NCBI RefSeq assembly: GCF_040581485.1
Contig: NC_090128.1
Location: 42,810,931 to 42,874,930, forward strand
Source: Linepithema humile
Taxonomy: Eukaryota; Arthropoda; Insecta; Hymenoptera; Formicidae
Length of the DNA stretch: 64,000 nucleotides
Direction: 5' to 3'
Below are positions 36,601-50,700 of the stretch, piece after piece (position 1 is the first letter of the stretch; each line of letters opens with the position of its first letter). The position numbers were made by a program, and so were the translations under genes. The notes below the pieces were generated by a model. The model saw nothing but the letters and a program-made list of their open reading frames with translations, did not search any database and was not told the DNA's origin.

Positions 36601-39600
36601 TGATTTAGCTCTCACTCCGGGGGAACATGCGAATTTTTGATGTTCCGGCAAAACTTTGCCTTGCGAGATATATCTTTTTATGTGCGAGAATAGTCGTGGA
36701 TAATGGTGGCATAAAAATGACGTTTGTCACTCGATTCGTTTCGCGTTTAATTCTGTACGAGTTTTCGGAAATGTTTAAGGAATTATTCTACTCGAAAACT
36801 TTGGAAGAATCGATGTTTTTTGCATTTTTTAAATATTGTCTCAAAGACGAGCTTTTAATATAAAGAACTTTTCTAAAATTCCCAAAGATGATAAAGCTAC
36901 AAACATTTAGGCTGCGATGCAGAGGATAATATATTAATTACCAAGTAATGACTCATATAAATCATATTTTTGCAAATAATAATTAATTACAACCAACGGT
37001 CAATTTGTAAGAAAGTCTTCTTTTGAATGTATTTATAATCATGTATTAAAAAAATTGCATTTAATGTTAAAATGTCTAATAAATTAAAAAACTAAAGTAT
37101 TACATTTTAACTTTGTTCTAATGCATTCAAATTTTTTTTTTTTTTTTTTATTGTTTCCTACCTTCTCATGTTTTTAATAGAGCTCTTTCCTGCACAAAAT
37201 TATGCAATATGTAAATGCAATGTAAAAACAGCAAAATGGAGGGCTAAATGTACGCGGCACGCGGAACTGACGAATTGTCACAATGTCGGTGCCATGTGAG
37301 TTGAATGTAGCTATCATCCTAACGCACACGCACTCAACATCCTTGGACAACATTAAACGGACGCAGGTTTATGGTTTCCGCGGATTGAATATCATGGACG
37401 ACCGTAACTACATTAATTATTCGCGCGATTCATCTAATGGAATGGAAAGCCGTTTTAAGCCGTAACGCATTCCTGCTCTCGAAATTCCTCATTTGTATGC
37501 AGTCGCTGTTCCGCATTACCGTCCTCTCGTCCGTGTCACATATCGAGATACGGCCGCGGCCGTTCATCGAGAAAGTGAGAGAAAGAGAGATGCATCATTT
37601 GGCCACGGTGCAAACTTTTAACCTCACCCGTGGCATTTGAGCGCATTAAAATAGCGATAGTACACAAGTATGCATGATAATAAAAGCGAACATAACATTC
37701 ATCATGCTGCGGAATAACATAAAGCGCGATTGCTCCGCGTTTTCGCACGATATTTCTCATTCGTTAAATATCTCGACATATATCGTTCACACAAGTTTCG
37801 CAAACACAATAAAATAATTATGCAGATCTATCGCTGGCAGTTTAAGCGAGGCAAATCAACATTCTGCATTGTTATAAAGAGATGCTAACCAGTCGTTTAT
37901 TTTTCTAGAATCAAATTAGAATTACAATGTAAGATATCAGAGGTATGCGAAAGTTTCCATCGCTCATGTATAAATCATTTGCTTCAAAAACAGAGACTTC
38001 TCTTATCGCGTTATCCATCTTTTGCCTGAAGAGAGCGGCAAAAAGTAATAGATAATGCTGGAAAACATTTTGACTAAAAATTTTGTATCATTTAGATATC
38101 ATACCGAAGAAAATTGCCTTTAAAAACGATAGGAAACTTTTCCATATCTCTAATGCAATGTAAATTAAAAAGTGATATCGATTATTCGAGCAAAATTCTC
38201 TCGAATCGATTGGAAATCGCCAGTTCGGTTCGAAGGCTCGGTTTAAATTAAACGTGGAGCTCCTCGCGATCATATTAGAGCATCGATTGGCGACTCTCCC
38301 ACGAGGCGTTCAGCGCGACAGGTACGTGGCTCAGGTAAGGAATATAAATCGACCGGTGACGAAGAACAATGTTGACATGGGCGCCGTCGTGTTTCTTTGG
38401 CTTTGCCGCCGAAGGGGACGGACTTTTCGTCGTTCGTTCTTCTATCGCACGACATTTGCATGTGCTTCGCGTGCAACTTAAAGCGGCCCGTAAATAGAGC
38501 GACCTCCCCGGACAGCTGGTACGTGGGCAGGAAACGACCAAAAGCTCGCGCCAAGGTATTATTTGGAGGGGGGAGTGAAGGGAGGAGGGAGGGGGGGGGG
38601 AGCCGCGAGGGGCTGATAGTGGTTGGCAGGAAACCAATGAAAATTTCCAAACAATCTGACTAATCTGCCGCGCCCCCGCGGGCCGTGATCTTCCGCCTCA
38701 TAAATCGTCGCCCGGCAGCAGCTCCGCTCTGCTCTCGAGGGTCGTAAAACCTAACAACGCCGTTGCGCGCGACCCATATTATTCACGAGGCCGCCCGCGT
38801 CGCGAGTTCTGCGGTCATTCTCTTCGCCGGGGCGCATGACCACCGCCCTACACCCGTATGGCGGGTATAATAGAGCGGTATCTACATTTGCTTATGAATG
38901 GAGTGAGGAGGAGTCGCGCGATCGTAGAAAGTGTGGTGTTAGGTATGAATCGGGATTGTACAGCGAAATGAGGCGTTATTTTATATTATACGGGAGACGA
39001 GAAATTATGCTGCTTCAGCTTGAGCGATGAAACGTCAGATTTTTATCTCGTTTTATTATCGCTCGGGATAATGCACGGGATTACTTTCAAAGCGCGGACC
39101 AAGTTTCAGGCATTTGCCTATCTCGATTTTTCTATCTCGCGTGAAGGGATGCAAAAAGGCGTCACCGTCTCTCTGCAGGCTCATCCCCGCCGAGAGCGAG
39201 CAGAACCAACAACATCCATTACACGTCCGTATCCATCCATTAAGCGACGAGTCTACGGTCGTCGTTTTGGACGCGCTTAATGGATTCCGCGGCAGGTCAG
39301 GTTAATCCAAGTGAAGATGAAAGTGAATAGAAAAGATGAACATCTTCGACGGGCGCACGCGCTTACGTAATGCTCGGATGCGAATTTCACGACATCTAAT
39401 CTTTTATACATTTTTATCAGTCGCGGACGTGGAGTAGACAGCGGGATTCTCCATTTTATTTTCGCCAAGAACGTTTCTCCAGTTTGTTGATAAAAACCAT
39501 ATTTGATTTTGAAATATGAAATATTAAATTAGATTAATATTTTTAACACATTTAGTATCCCAATTTCGAAATAAAAAATAATAACACTTAATTTTAGAAT

Positions 39601-40220
39601 GAAAGCTATACTTAATTTTATTTTTTACTACGATTCTAATTCCCGATATCTAATTAGAAGAATCTCGTTAAATTTAATTTAACTACCAGCAATTTGCTCG
39701 AATAATTGTATATATACTCGTGCGTTTATAACGGCCGTCTATCACAGTTTACACGATGATTGTATGTGCGGATTTTATCCCTAGAAACTTATCACAACGA
39801 ATAAAAGTTTGAAAAGAAGGTTTATAGGTTATTCAAAGTTAATGCGCCATGTAACTCTGTTGTTTCCGAACTTTACCATCAGACGTATACCGTAAGTACG
39901 TTTTAAAAGGTGTAATAATATTTGTGGATATATGTGTGAAACGAGAAGGAAGGTGCCGATAACTCTAATACGAAAAAGCGAATGGAATCGAAAACATAGT
40001 TGAAAGAATGCAATTTCATTTGTCGTGCGTTACCACTGATTCACAGCCACTCTCGCTTTGATAACGTCTCATGCGGCCGAAAAACAAATTACTATTGTAC
40101 TCGCGTTTTCCGGAAAGCACCTGACACTTTCCTGTATCGAGCGAGCTGAAATTCCATTCGGTGACATAAATTAGCGAAGACATCGAGGTACTCGAGTGCG
40201 CGCACACGTAGGCAAGCTTT

Positions 40221-40224
<4 letters not shown>

Positions 40225-40274
<50 letters not shown>
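40225..40274. repeat. CT microsatellite in the Beat-like intron
   Basis: This is an uninterrupted CT run of about 50 bases. Confidence 0.95.
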
Positions 40275-40276
<2 letters not shown>

Positions 40277-40624
40277 TCTTCCTTGGCTATTATAGTTGCA
40301 GTCGCGGTAAGAAGTTGCGAATCAACATCTCGTTATCCGGGATTCGAAAACTTTCGCGTCTGCACTCAACCAACTCCCGGCCAATGCTCTCCCTCTCCTT
40401 CTTTGCTTGCATTTCTCCTCGCACATCCCTGAGAAGAGGCTGATTGTTGCACGACCTTTTGTATAATTTCCGTCTATCTCGAGTAGATTGAAGCCTCCTT
40501 TAGGGTCACAACAAAAGTAAGTAGACGAAATTGCGAGATTCAATTGATGAAACAGCGGATTGCCGGCCGGTACAAAGAAACCCATGAGAGACACTCGGCA
40601 ACATCGATAACGAGGCATTACAAA

Positions 40625-40626
<2 letters not shown>

Positions 40627-40680
<54 letters not shown>
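40627..40680. repeat. CT microsatellite in the Beat-like intron
   Basis: This is an uninterrupted CT run of about 54 bases, 350 bp after the previous one. Four ATGA units (tgaatgaatgaatgagg) follow at about 40750. Confidence 0.95.
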
Positions 40681-40683
<3 letters not shown>

Positions 40684-43600
40684 TTTCGAGACGTTTCTTG
40701 AATAACGACTTTGGCTACGCGGAATTTCGGCGAGGAAAGTGCGACGCGAATGAATGAATGAATGAGGATGAAGTCAAAGTCAAGGAAGCGCTTCGTTTCC
40801 GATGCTAAGAATATCTTATCGTTAGCGTCTGACAAAATCTGATCTAAGAAAAGTAGCTAATAGCGAAAATTTTGGTTGAAATATTTCTACGGATAGATCT
40901 ATATGGCTGATTTATTTCTTAAATAAAGCACTTTTAATCGCTTTCTTAAGTAGAAACTTGGAGATTATTAATTAATCAATAATTAACTGGAGAACGAGAC
41001 ATGGTTTAAACTGATTGATTAACGCCGGTGATGTCGTCCGCAAAGTACACTATTAAATCTCGCTCCGCGCGATTAATTTTACAGCAGAGTGTCATCAGGG
41101 GAGTCGAAAACTTTGTGTGACGTCCTTCGTCTTCTCTTCTTTGCGTATCCTATTTCGGAGGGGGGATCTGGGGCGCAGTTTCTCTTCTTCCTTAACCCCG
41201 CCTCTCTCTGCAGGTCTCTTAATACGCGAGCGGTGTACAATTTCGAAACTTAAAGGACGAAGTCAAGGAGGGCTCCGAGCGAATTTTGCCTAAGTTCTCC
41301 GACTTCGCTTCCTCGCTTGTCCCTCGAATTATTTCGAGCTTCTATCCGTTGGTAAAAGTAATTTTGTTCTTGAACAGAGAGAGACAGAGAGAGAGAGAGA
41401 GAAAGAAAGAGAGCGGACGAGAGTAGCGCTCTAGCCTTGAGTCGAGTCAAGCTGGTGCAGATTCGATGGAAGGCGGCCGGGAAACATGCTTTTAGTTTAT
41501 TACCCCGAGGAAATTACACCGGCGAATTTCCGTCGGCTTCGTTATTTTTTTTGCTACTCTTATGCCAGTATAACGCCAAAAGACACCAGCCGTCGTGTCG
41601 CCGCGTCGCACCGCTCTCTCTCTCTCTCGCGCGCGGAATTTAAGATCCGCTGCTTCCCGAAACGTGTAAGCTCCACTGCGCATTTTGAAGAATTACATTG
41701 GATCTTACATTTGTATTACTAAGATATTTCGCTCTGATAGAAGCGACTGCCGCTGTTTCTGCGGTACGCATGCAATCTGCGAAGATTTTATCCTTGAGAA
41801 AATGCAGTGGAATTCTTGTACGGAAGAAGAGAAAATTAAATAAGGACATATAATAAAAATGGACTATAATTATTTCTGATTTGATTATTGAAGAACTATC
41901 CGAGTTATTTTTCATAAGTTATTCTTATAAACGTTCTAGGAATTTTAAGATTCTAAATTTATATTATTTTATTAATTCTTTGATATTGCTGTTTATTTAT
42001 TTATTTGAAAAATATTCTTTGATTATATTTATTTGTGATTATTGGTACAATTTAAGAATTTGGAATTGAACCGATAAATAAATATTATTTTGCGGAAATA
42101 CTTCTTTCTCTTCCAATATGCAATTATAATGCGCTCCCGTGTCGATTTACGAGCATAATCTATCGCGCAACATCATAAGGCCATGTATTATTCTATTTTG
42201 AAACTTTTCTGCGCGTTAGATGCTTTTCTCGTAAATGCGAATCGGAAAGTTATTCAAGTAAAATTAGACAACGACTTGCGCTTGTTTTGCTTCTGAACGA
42301 AGGCTATAAAAAATGGCAATTGTTGTGAGTTTTAAAGTATCAGCCTTTCTGTCTCCAAGCATCATATTAGTTATTGAATAATAAATTGCCAATGTTAAAA
42401 TTAATCTCTGCCGTTTTCAAGACTTTACGATGAGTATGAAATAAATATTTTTGATTAACATTTTAACAAACAATTACTATGTCGTACAGCTTGTATGCGC
42501 GCAAAATAAAAAGTGTCTCAATTTTGATGCCGCTGTACTAGCGCGATATTGCGATTGCATGCTCTACATAGGATACATTAAATTGATTAAAGAGTTTCCT
42601 ATCTCCGTAATAGTGAGCGAAGGTGGATGGACGAAAGTTTCTAATTCACTTTAATTAGCCGTCACCGCGAGCCATCCAAACCGTCGGAGAAGGTTGTCTG
42701 TCACTAGCAACGGCAATTTTCCTCGGCGTCTGAGACCGCACGGATTATCAGAATATCGGAAGATCGACGACGCGGCCGCCGGAGATGCCGTTAATGTAGC
42801 CGGAAATTACGGAAGAGACGGCTTTTATTGGGTGCACGGCAACGGCGCGGCTCTGTGCGCGTTTCGACGCGTGTCGACGACCAAATTGAAAGCGGCCGCG
42901 TCGATAATCCGTTTCCTTCTCCGCGCGTGTGTCTGTGTATTGCTTTACGAGAATTATTTCAAATCAATTTTGACGGTAAACAATTTTTTCATCAAAATAC
43001 GACGTGATGCGACCTATACACGTAATGTACAATATAATCTAAAGTATATTAATTATTTACTATCTATTAAAAATTAACTTTCAGAATTAAAGAATTCACA
43101 TTTAAAAAACTAATCTATAATTTATTCGAAAACGGATTTTAAATTTATTTCCTCGCAGTTTCTTTAATTATTATAATTAAATTTGCCGTAGAAATATTGA
43201 AAGTCCAACAGAAATTTTAGAATTTAGAATTAATTAAATGCAGTGCGTTTTAGTGCGCCACAAAATTACATATTTATCATGCAATGAAAGCGCAAATCAA
43301 GCTCGAACAATTTAGAGACGCATTAAGTGTCTAAATATGTGCAAAGTCTGGAGAATTTCCAGTGAAATCAGTGTTCGGCGATCGATACGAATACTCGATT
43401 TTCTATAAATGTTAACGCAGGGTCATAGGAAGGGGATCGCGCGCGTCGTTGCACCGGCTGCGTCATCGCATAGCATAGAGAGCTAATTGGACCACGGATG
43501 TACCTAATCGAATCTAATGCGAGCAGCCGAGACTGTGTCTCGAGCTCCAGTAACGGGCCATGAATTATCGATAAGCCGCGAATGCTGTGTGTGTCTTCCT

Positions 43601-44371
43601 CCCAGCTATCAATGAAGTCGCACGTGGAGGATGCATGGCTCGCGAAGACAATACGACTACTATTCTGATAGTTGGAACACGACTCTTCGAGCGACGGCAG
43701 ACTAACGTGACAGCTAGAAGCACGCCGTAGACAGAGTTTAATTAACTTTAGAAGGGCTGAGCTACAAAATGCATGACTATTTGAATAGCAAGGTGGAATA
43801 GTAAGATAGTTATATTTTTTTATAAGCTTGGAGAAATAAAAGAGAATAAAAATACTTAATGTAAAACAGTTTTTCTTTAAGTAAGACTTTTACAAGAAGT
43901 TTTTAATATAGGATTTTGTAAAAAAAAAGAATACCTAAAATTTTATGACAAGAGATGGTTATGACAAAATTAACATGTGTATGTCAGAATTTTTTTACTT
44001 ATAGAGTTTTGTTTTATTTAGTAGCACATCTGTATCTCGTTTTGATACTTGTTATAATTTTTTATTTCATAATTGCAAATTTAATATTGATTTTTTGGGC
44101 ACATGTATATTATGGATTCGCAGTTTTTTAATTTAAGAGATTTAATCTTGCGCTTTCTCCGGAAATTCCATTATTTCGCAAATACAATCACGTGTTGATT
44201 GTCTTGAAAATGATATAGCAAGCGCACATAAGATATACGTATAGTCGCGTAGATAAGACTTAACTGCGAATGAAATCCAAGTCTAGATCTGTCTCAGATC
44301 GACATCACGTCTCGTTACAAAAGTTCTCCATTAGCAAAACAAATACATTCTCGTCTTTTTTCTGCCCACAG

Positions 44372-44534
44372 CTAAGACCGCAGCAGATAAGACTCGCAGA
44401 TAACAGCAACAACGAAAAATCGATAAGCTTGAAGGACCTTGTTCTAGAAAGCTCGGGCCAATACAAATGCGAAGTTTCCACCGAGGCGCCGTCCTTTGCC
44501 ACCACTTATCAGATGGCCAATCTGACGGTGATTT
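44372..44534 (+). CDS. Beaten path-like (Beat family) gene, exon for second half of Ig domain 1
   Basis: This is an internal exon of 163 nt encoding 54 residues plus one base. Seen: a pyrimidine-rich acceptor ending CCCACAG and the donor ATTT|GTAAGT. It starts in phase 0, matching the donor at 31954, and ends in phase 1. The peptide contains the E-strand/turn segment ISLKDLVLESSGQ, then YKCEVSTEAPSF, in which C33 is the F-strand cysteine that pairs with C24 of the previous exon, and a final ANLTVI G-strand. YxCEVSxEAPSF is highly characteristic of the Beat family. Together the two exons give a 122-residue V-type Ig domain in a symmetric 1-1 phase module. The following exon should start with two bases of a split codon and lead into the second Ig-like domain; I did not find it before 64000. 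Confidence 0.9.
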
Positions 44535-44674
44535 GTAAGTTTTTATTTTTATAAATAATACTAGATATCTGAAAAGAGTTTTGTGCAATTTTCAACATAA
44601 AAAATTTGTAAAATTTTTTCTGCTGGATTTTATTCATAATATTTATATTTTATATAAATATATTATTCAAATTT

Positions 44675-44678
<4 letters not shown>

Positions 44679-44721
<43 letters not shown>
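44679..44721. repeat. AT microsatellite just after the second Beat-like exon
   Basis: About 21 AT units lie 145 bp downstream of the donor at 44534. Confidence 0.95.
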
Positions 44722-44725
<4 letters not shown>

Positions 44726-47700
44726 TATTATTAAAATATATTTTTATAAATGCGCAAAAAATTGCACAAATCTTATTAAACTTCTTAATAGATGTTTGTT
44801 ATTCTTTTTTGTAAACAAGTATTTGTAAGTACTTTTATTTTATAAATGTCTGCACTTTTTAAATTTATTGCGATGAATCGATAATCACGCGGTAATATTC
44901 ATCTCGTTACACATAAAATTTTGTCATCCTATTAATTCACCAGCAACCAATAGAGATTCCCGTCTGCCTGTTTGAGTTACCGCTAACAATATCTGCCATT
45001 ATGGGATATTTATGTATAACCGCGTGCGATAAACTATTTAGGTAACGCCCACGCAGCGTGCTGTTTTATTGTAAAATAGTTGTCCGTCGGTTTGCACCGC
45101 CAACCATTTAGCACATCCTCGCGCCATTAATTCGTGTCTTGAATACTCTCTCAAATATATTTCTTTAATTATCCGCGTTTAGTTGTATAATTGTTCTATG
45201 CATACAACTTATGATATAACACACGTTCTACTACATTATTTTATTTTTTTTAATAACGTCTAACGATTTTGTACCATGTTTATCGTAAAATAGAAAAATA
45301 TGCAATTTATTTTTTAATATTTTATTTTTTTATTTTATTTTATTATATTTTTATGTTTTAATATTTTTTATTGCGTAGAAAAATATGCGATTTATTTTTT
45401 TAATGAAAAATTGATTAAACTTTTTTATTTATTATAATTATTCAGTTTGTGACAAAGAATATATTTTCTGAATTATATCACAGTAATAAATTTGTCTCGA
45501 AGTAATGCCTAGATAAATATGTAAAAGTATAACACGTATTTATGACTGTTCTAATTTCCAATATTAATCAATTTCTGTTGATTTTAACTGGCAATTAAGT
45601 GTATATTCAGAAGTAACTCAATGCAATTTACATAAAAATTATGTATTGATGCATCTTTTGAAACAATTTTCATAATTTGTACAGTAATAGGCAATTAAGT
45701 GGTAAAAGCCGCGCATGGCCAACCGGACATTTACGATAACACACTTACATTGATTTTATTTGCGTTTCGGCTACTGCCGGCTACCATTAAATCTGTACGT
45801 TTCAATTAACCGTTTAATTATGTGCATTATAATTCATACACGAATCACGTAAAATACGCGCCCGCCTGCGTTTATCAAGTTTCCTCTCGCTGAAATGGTA
45901 TCGAGCAATAGTAATTTTCCCGGCCCAGTAATCCTAATAAAATTATTCGTGATTTGACTTGCCCGAATAAATCGGCAAAATACTCAACTCCGTCAAGCTA
46001 CAAAAGAAAAATTATTACCGAAGGTACCGACATTCCAACTGCTGAGATTCAATCAGTGTCGAAATTTATCTTCGACAAGCGCCTCCGTTCGCGGTCTGCG
46101 AGATCAATTAAATGGTCGCCATACGAATGCGATATCCTCGTTCTTCTTTTTTTTTTCGTTAGCAACGGGAAAGCCGGTTTTCGGGACGACAGGTGCCGAT
46201 GAATAGGTTCTCCCGAAAAAATAACGCGTCCGCAATTCTGGCTATCGCTCGCGGCTTTCGATTCTTGGTCGGGGCACGTAAATCACTCGCGAGTGACGAG
46301 ACATGTTCAGGATAAAGCACTGTATACCTATCGAGCAGACGAAACTGCCATATCGTGGATTGGGTTGTGAGAATGCGAATCTGCGAGACGATGAATGTTC
46401 GAGAACCACGAAAAATAATTTCCTTCTTTACTTAAAAATCGAATTTTTATACTGTAATCAGCTTTGTAATCACCTTGGATTACTAAGAAGATAAAGAATA
46501 ATAAGTTATCAACACCGTGCTTTGGCTCTACATTCCCATTGTTTTACTTTGAATTTTTATGTTATGTACACCGCATCATCAATCAATTTTACACGTATGC
46601 AAGTATAGTTTACAAATGTTTTTTATTTTTTTAAAATTATATTGAAGATTTATTAAAATTGTACAACCAACGTTATTTGGTCAGAAATATGTAATCGAAT
46701 AATTTAATGATTTGTTAGTTATTATTTTAAATAAATGTTTTTAGAGGAAAAATGCAGAATGTCTAAATTTGATCTGTTTGATAGATATACAGTGTTTTAA
46801 ATAAAAAAATAAATAAATAAACAAAAGAACGCAAGAAGGAAAAAAAATCGGAAACGGAAACCGACCAGAGAGAAAAAAGAGAGATGCGTAACTACGAAGA
46901 GAGAAAACGGGCTGCCCAGTTTTGCGAGCCTAACTCGTCGACCATGCGAAATTTGTTTCTGTCTGTAGCGTAGGTGCCACAGGAACTATCTCACTCCTCC
47001 TCTTCCTCCATCGAAAAAAAATTTACATCGTTTATCACCATACATCATCAGAAAAAAAATAAAAGCCAACGTATTCGCCTGTCCCATCGAATATTTTCGC
47101 CGGTGCAAGCCTATCTCTGCTTTTGATTTGCTCGAACTCGAATTTGCTGGCGCTGTCAAAGTGTTGCCCCGGCCAAATGCAAATTTTGTATGCCGCATTC
47201 GCCTAAAAATTGCTTTTTCGTGAATTGTTTCACATCATACTTGAAGTGAAATTGAGTCGTCCATTTTGGATAAAATAAAATCTTGTTTATGTACAGCTTG
47301 CTTTTATTTAAATAGTTACACCAATTATCAATAACGTCTCACACTGTTAATTTTATGCAAAAAAAAAAAAAAAAAAAACGAAGACTGCACATCAGTACAA
47401 TCTTCGTTTGCTCTTGAATTGTTCAAATTTGATTCAATTTATGTGTTAAAGTTTTATTGATTTTCAATATGTGTACAATAATTTCGTAAATCTACAAGTT
47501 ATTGCGATTTAACTGAGGTAATTCTGCAAACAGGAGATATAACGAGAAAAAGTTTTTATAAACACAATGGCGATGCGTTGATCGATACAAACGGAAAATT
47601 ACGAAATCGTGACGTTTGCATAAAATAATTGAAATAGCGCAAGTGCGCCACTGCTGAAAAAAAGAGAAGAAAAAACTCGAGAGAAACCCGGAACATTTTC

Positions 47701-50700
47701 GCGTGCCATTCCGCGTCGGATTAATTTTGCGATAAATGAAAGACGCGTAATTAAATACGCGTAAAATGAAAGGCGGAAATTTATAAATTCCTCGCCTCGA
47801 CCTTTGTGTCCGCGCAATATTAAAAAAACGAAGCAGGAACAAAAATATTATTCAGATGCGTCAGAAATGCCACAAATACCTTCTAAATCTTATTGGAAAG
47901 TTTGCTTTGGCACGAACAAAACGAGGAAATTATACAAAAGTATTTTTTAGTTATTTTTAGTTTGGGAAATATCAGACGTATCGATAACTGAGATTTAACA
48001 TTAATGTTGATATTGTTGAATTATTGAAGACAGAATCGGCTATTTATTCATGTATCTCGTCGAAGTAATAATTTGTAGATATAAATTTAATCACGTTCAT
48101 ACTTAAAGCGGTAAATTTTTATCGAGGCAAGTGATTATAATTCATACATTTGCGAAAAGCGCAATGCTCATAAAATCGCAACCGGTGCTTTATATTCTTT
48201 GGACTGCTGATATTTCTCACAATGAAGAGTACATATAGTCATACGCGTATTTGAGCAACATATGAAAGGGGACACTTGGGGAATGTATAAAAGCTTAGAA
48301 ATACATATATTCTCATAAACACGCAAGCAGCTTAATGAAGCGTCTTTCTGTCTGGTTTACTAGCAGCTATTCTCCATGTTTTTACTCTCATAAAAAGTTG
48401 TCACAGTGAAAACATTGGGAGCAAATACTCGCGCACTTGCGCACTTCAGTAAACTCGAATATTAAATAACAACAATTATCCTTGTTTTAATGCTGTAACA
48501 CAACCATTAATTCCATTAATTAATAATGGGAACAATAACATGAAACATTTTTACGTGCGTGTACGTGCAAATATGCATGCTATGTGCGTTGTGCAAATAT
48601 GCATGTATTAATAAAAAGAATATTAAAATTATTAAATTAAACAAGATGTTCTTTTTTATTCAAAGATATTACATTACCAAATTAATTCTGAATTAAACTT
48701 ATATTAATATTTTGTTGAATTTGTACATTTAATTTGAATATAATTAAATTTTCAATAAAATAATATACTCTGCAGTACACGTATAACACATATTATATCT
48801 CGATTAAATTAAACACATTACTCGATTACACTAAAAAATTTCAATGGCAAAATATTACAAACAGATGCAGAAACAAAATATCCACCTAATTCCAGAACTT
48901 ATACGATAGCGTCTTATTTAAGTGATACAAACTTCTGGATTATGCATGAGAGTCGCCGTCGAAGATTTGCTTGTCTCTCGATCGTTCGTCCTGTTATGAT
49001 ACCTTGCCAACTCCCTCGCGTCCTTTCGACAGTATAAGTCGACCGCCAAACGAAGTAAATCGGATAAAAGTCAAAACTTTCCTTCACTTAATTCTCAAAG
49101 CATTTAAATTTTATGCACTATTTTATATATTGCAAATTGCACATCTTTGATAATAAGATTTTCCATAAATATATTAAATATATTAATAATTATATTTGTC
49201 ATTTCAGATATATTATTAATATTTCGTACATTTCCAGGTTTGCAATTACTTTTGAAATAATATCTAGTAATTTACTGATTACAATTTTACAAAATATCCT
49301 TTTATAATATATAGAGTCAAATCGGTAAAAATTATTATCCTAAGATTTTTTCTGTTGTGTAAAAAAACAAATTATGATAAATTATTATCCTATGCTTATT
49401 GATTATTAATGATATCTAATTAGCGGTATATTCCAGTAGTATATACAATAATAATGTTAGCCAGGCACAGTTGGTCGATAGCTCACAGTAGTGTAAATAG
49501 ATCATTTTCGTTATAGACAGAACAATTCTCTATTATACTATTATTTATCAAATCACTCAATTCCAATACAATATTACATATTGTATATTATGATTATAAT
49601 TTTATGTATTAAATATTTTGAGTGTTTCAAATTTCCATTTTTAACAAAATATAAAATTGTTATTAATGGAATAATTAAAAAAAGTATCATTTATTTTGAG
49701 ATTTTACAATTCCACTATGCATCAAAGCGACTATTGTGCTTAATAGATTTACGAGAGATACTTGTGTGCAAAAAAAAAACATGTGATTCGTTCTATTGAC
49801 TTGCTTGTTTTAATTCCGTATGGTTCGGCTCGATGTCTGAACGTTAAATCTCCTCGTAACAAGCTAGTGACGCGGTGAAAACACACAGCAAGAATATCGA
49901 TGTGCGTTCGTCGGACAAGAGCACCAAATATAATTCCGGTAAAGTGCATAATTGAGATCCAACAAACGCGTATTACGAACCACGCCCGATACGCTTGCGA
50001 ATTGATTACAGATGCGCGATTGGCAGAGGGTGCATTCTAATGAAAATTAGCCTCAATCAGAAAGAGAGAGACTAGGAAAACATGGGAGATGGACCTATAC
50101 TTGCGCGCACAAATTGATCATTTGTGGTCAATTCGCTATTGTTTAATTAAACCCGATAGTACTTTTAGCGAGTACAATAGAACACGATTTCATATCGGTA
50201 GATAATAGTTTAATTCTATCTATAATTTTATCTAGTTATTTATTGTCGGAAAAAATGAATGAGTTATGATAAGATAATAAACAAATTACTATTTATATCA
50301 GTAAAAATGTCTGCTGAAGATACCTTTTTTTTTTAGTTAAAAATAAATAATGCGCATTCATGTTACTCCTGTGTCTTCATATCGTTATTTATATCGATTG
50401 CTCACCAAACTCATTTAACACGTTACATATTAGAGCGCAATTTATGAAAATGCAATATCCGCCGCCTGAAAACAAAAGGTTCTTATTTCAGTGTGAAAGA
50501 TCACTATACACCAAACCATTATATTAATGTAAAATGGTTCTTTCTACCGACTGCGCTTTTTCCATCATATTAAACATCGTATTATAATAGAAGATCTCTC
50601 TGCACGTTTCTTGCAAAAAGCTATAATAATAAAAGCAAGGAGAATAATAATAAAACTAATAAATTAAAAAAAATAATTGTTATTCTTATTACCATTATTA

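Larger units (their letters stand above)
31955..44371 (+). other. 12.4 kb intron inside the Beat-like Ig domain
   Basis: The intron is bounded by GTATGT and a pyrimidine-rich tract ending in CAG, and both flanking exons are phase 0. It holds a GC-rich pocket at about 32330-33060 that is open on both strands, a diverged second copy of part of that pocket at about 33463-33600, two CT microsatellites near 40.2 and 40.6 kb, and several GC pockets (38.2-38.8, 39.1-39.3, 41.1-41.7, 42.6-42.9 kb). The open frames here, including a 190-residue one on the - strand at 32330-32902, show no recognisable domain and overlap open frames on the opposite strand. I read them as chance frames in possible regulatory DNA. 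No nested gene is supported. Confidence 0.8.
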
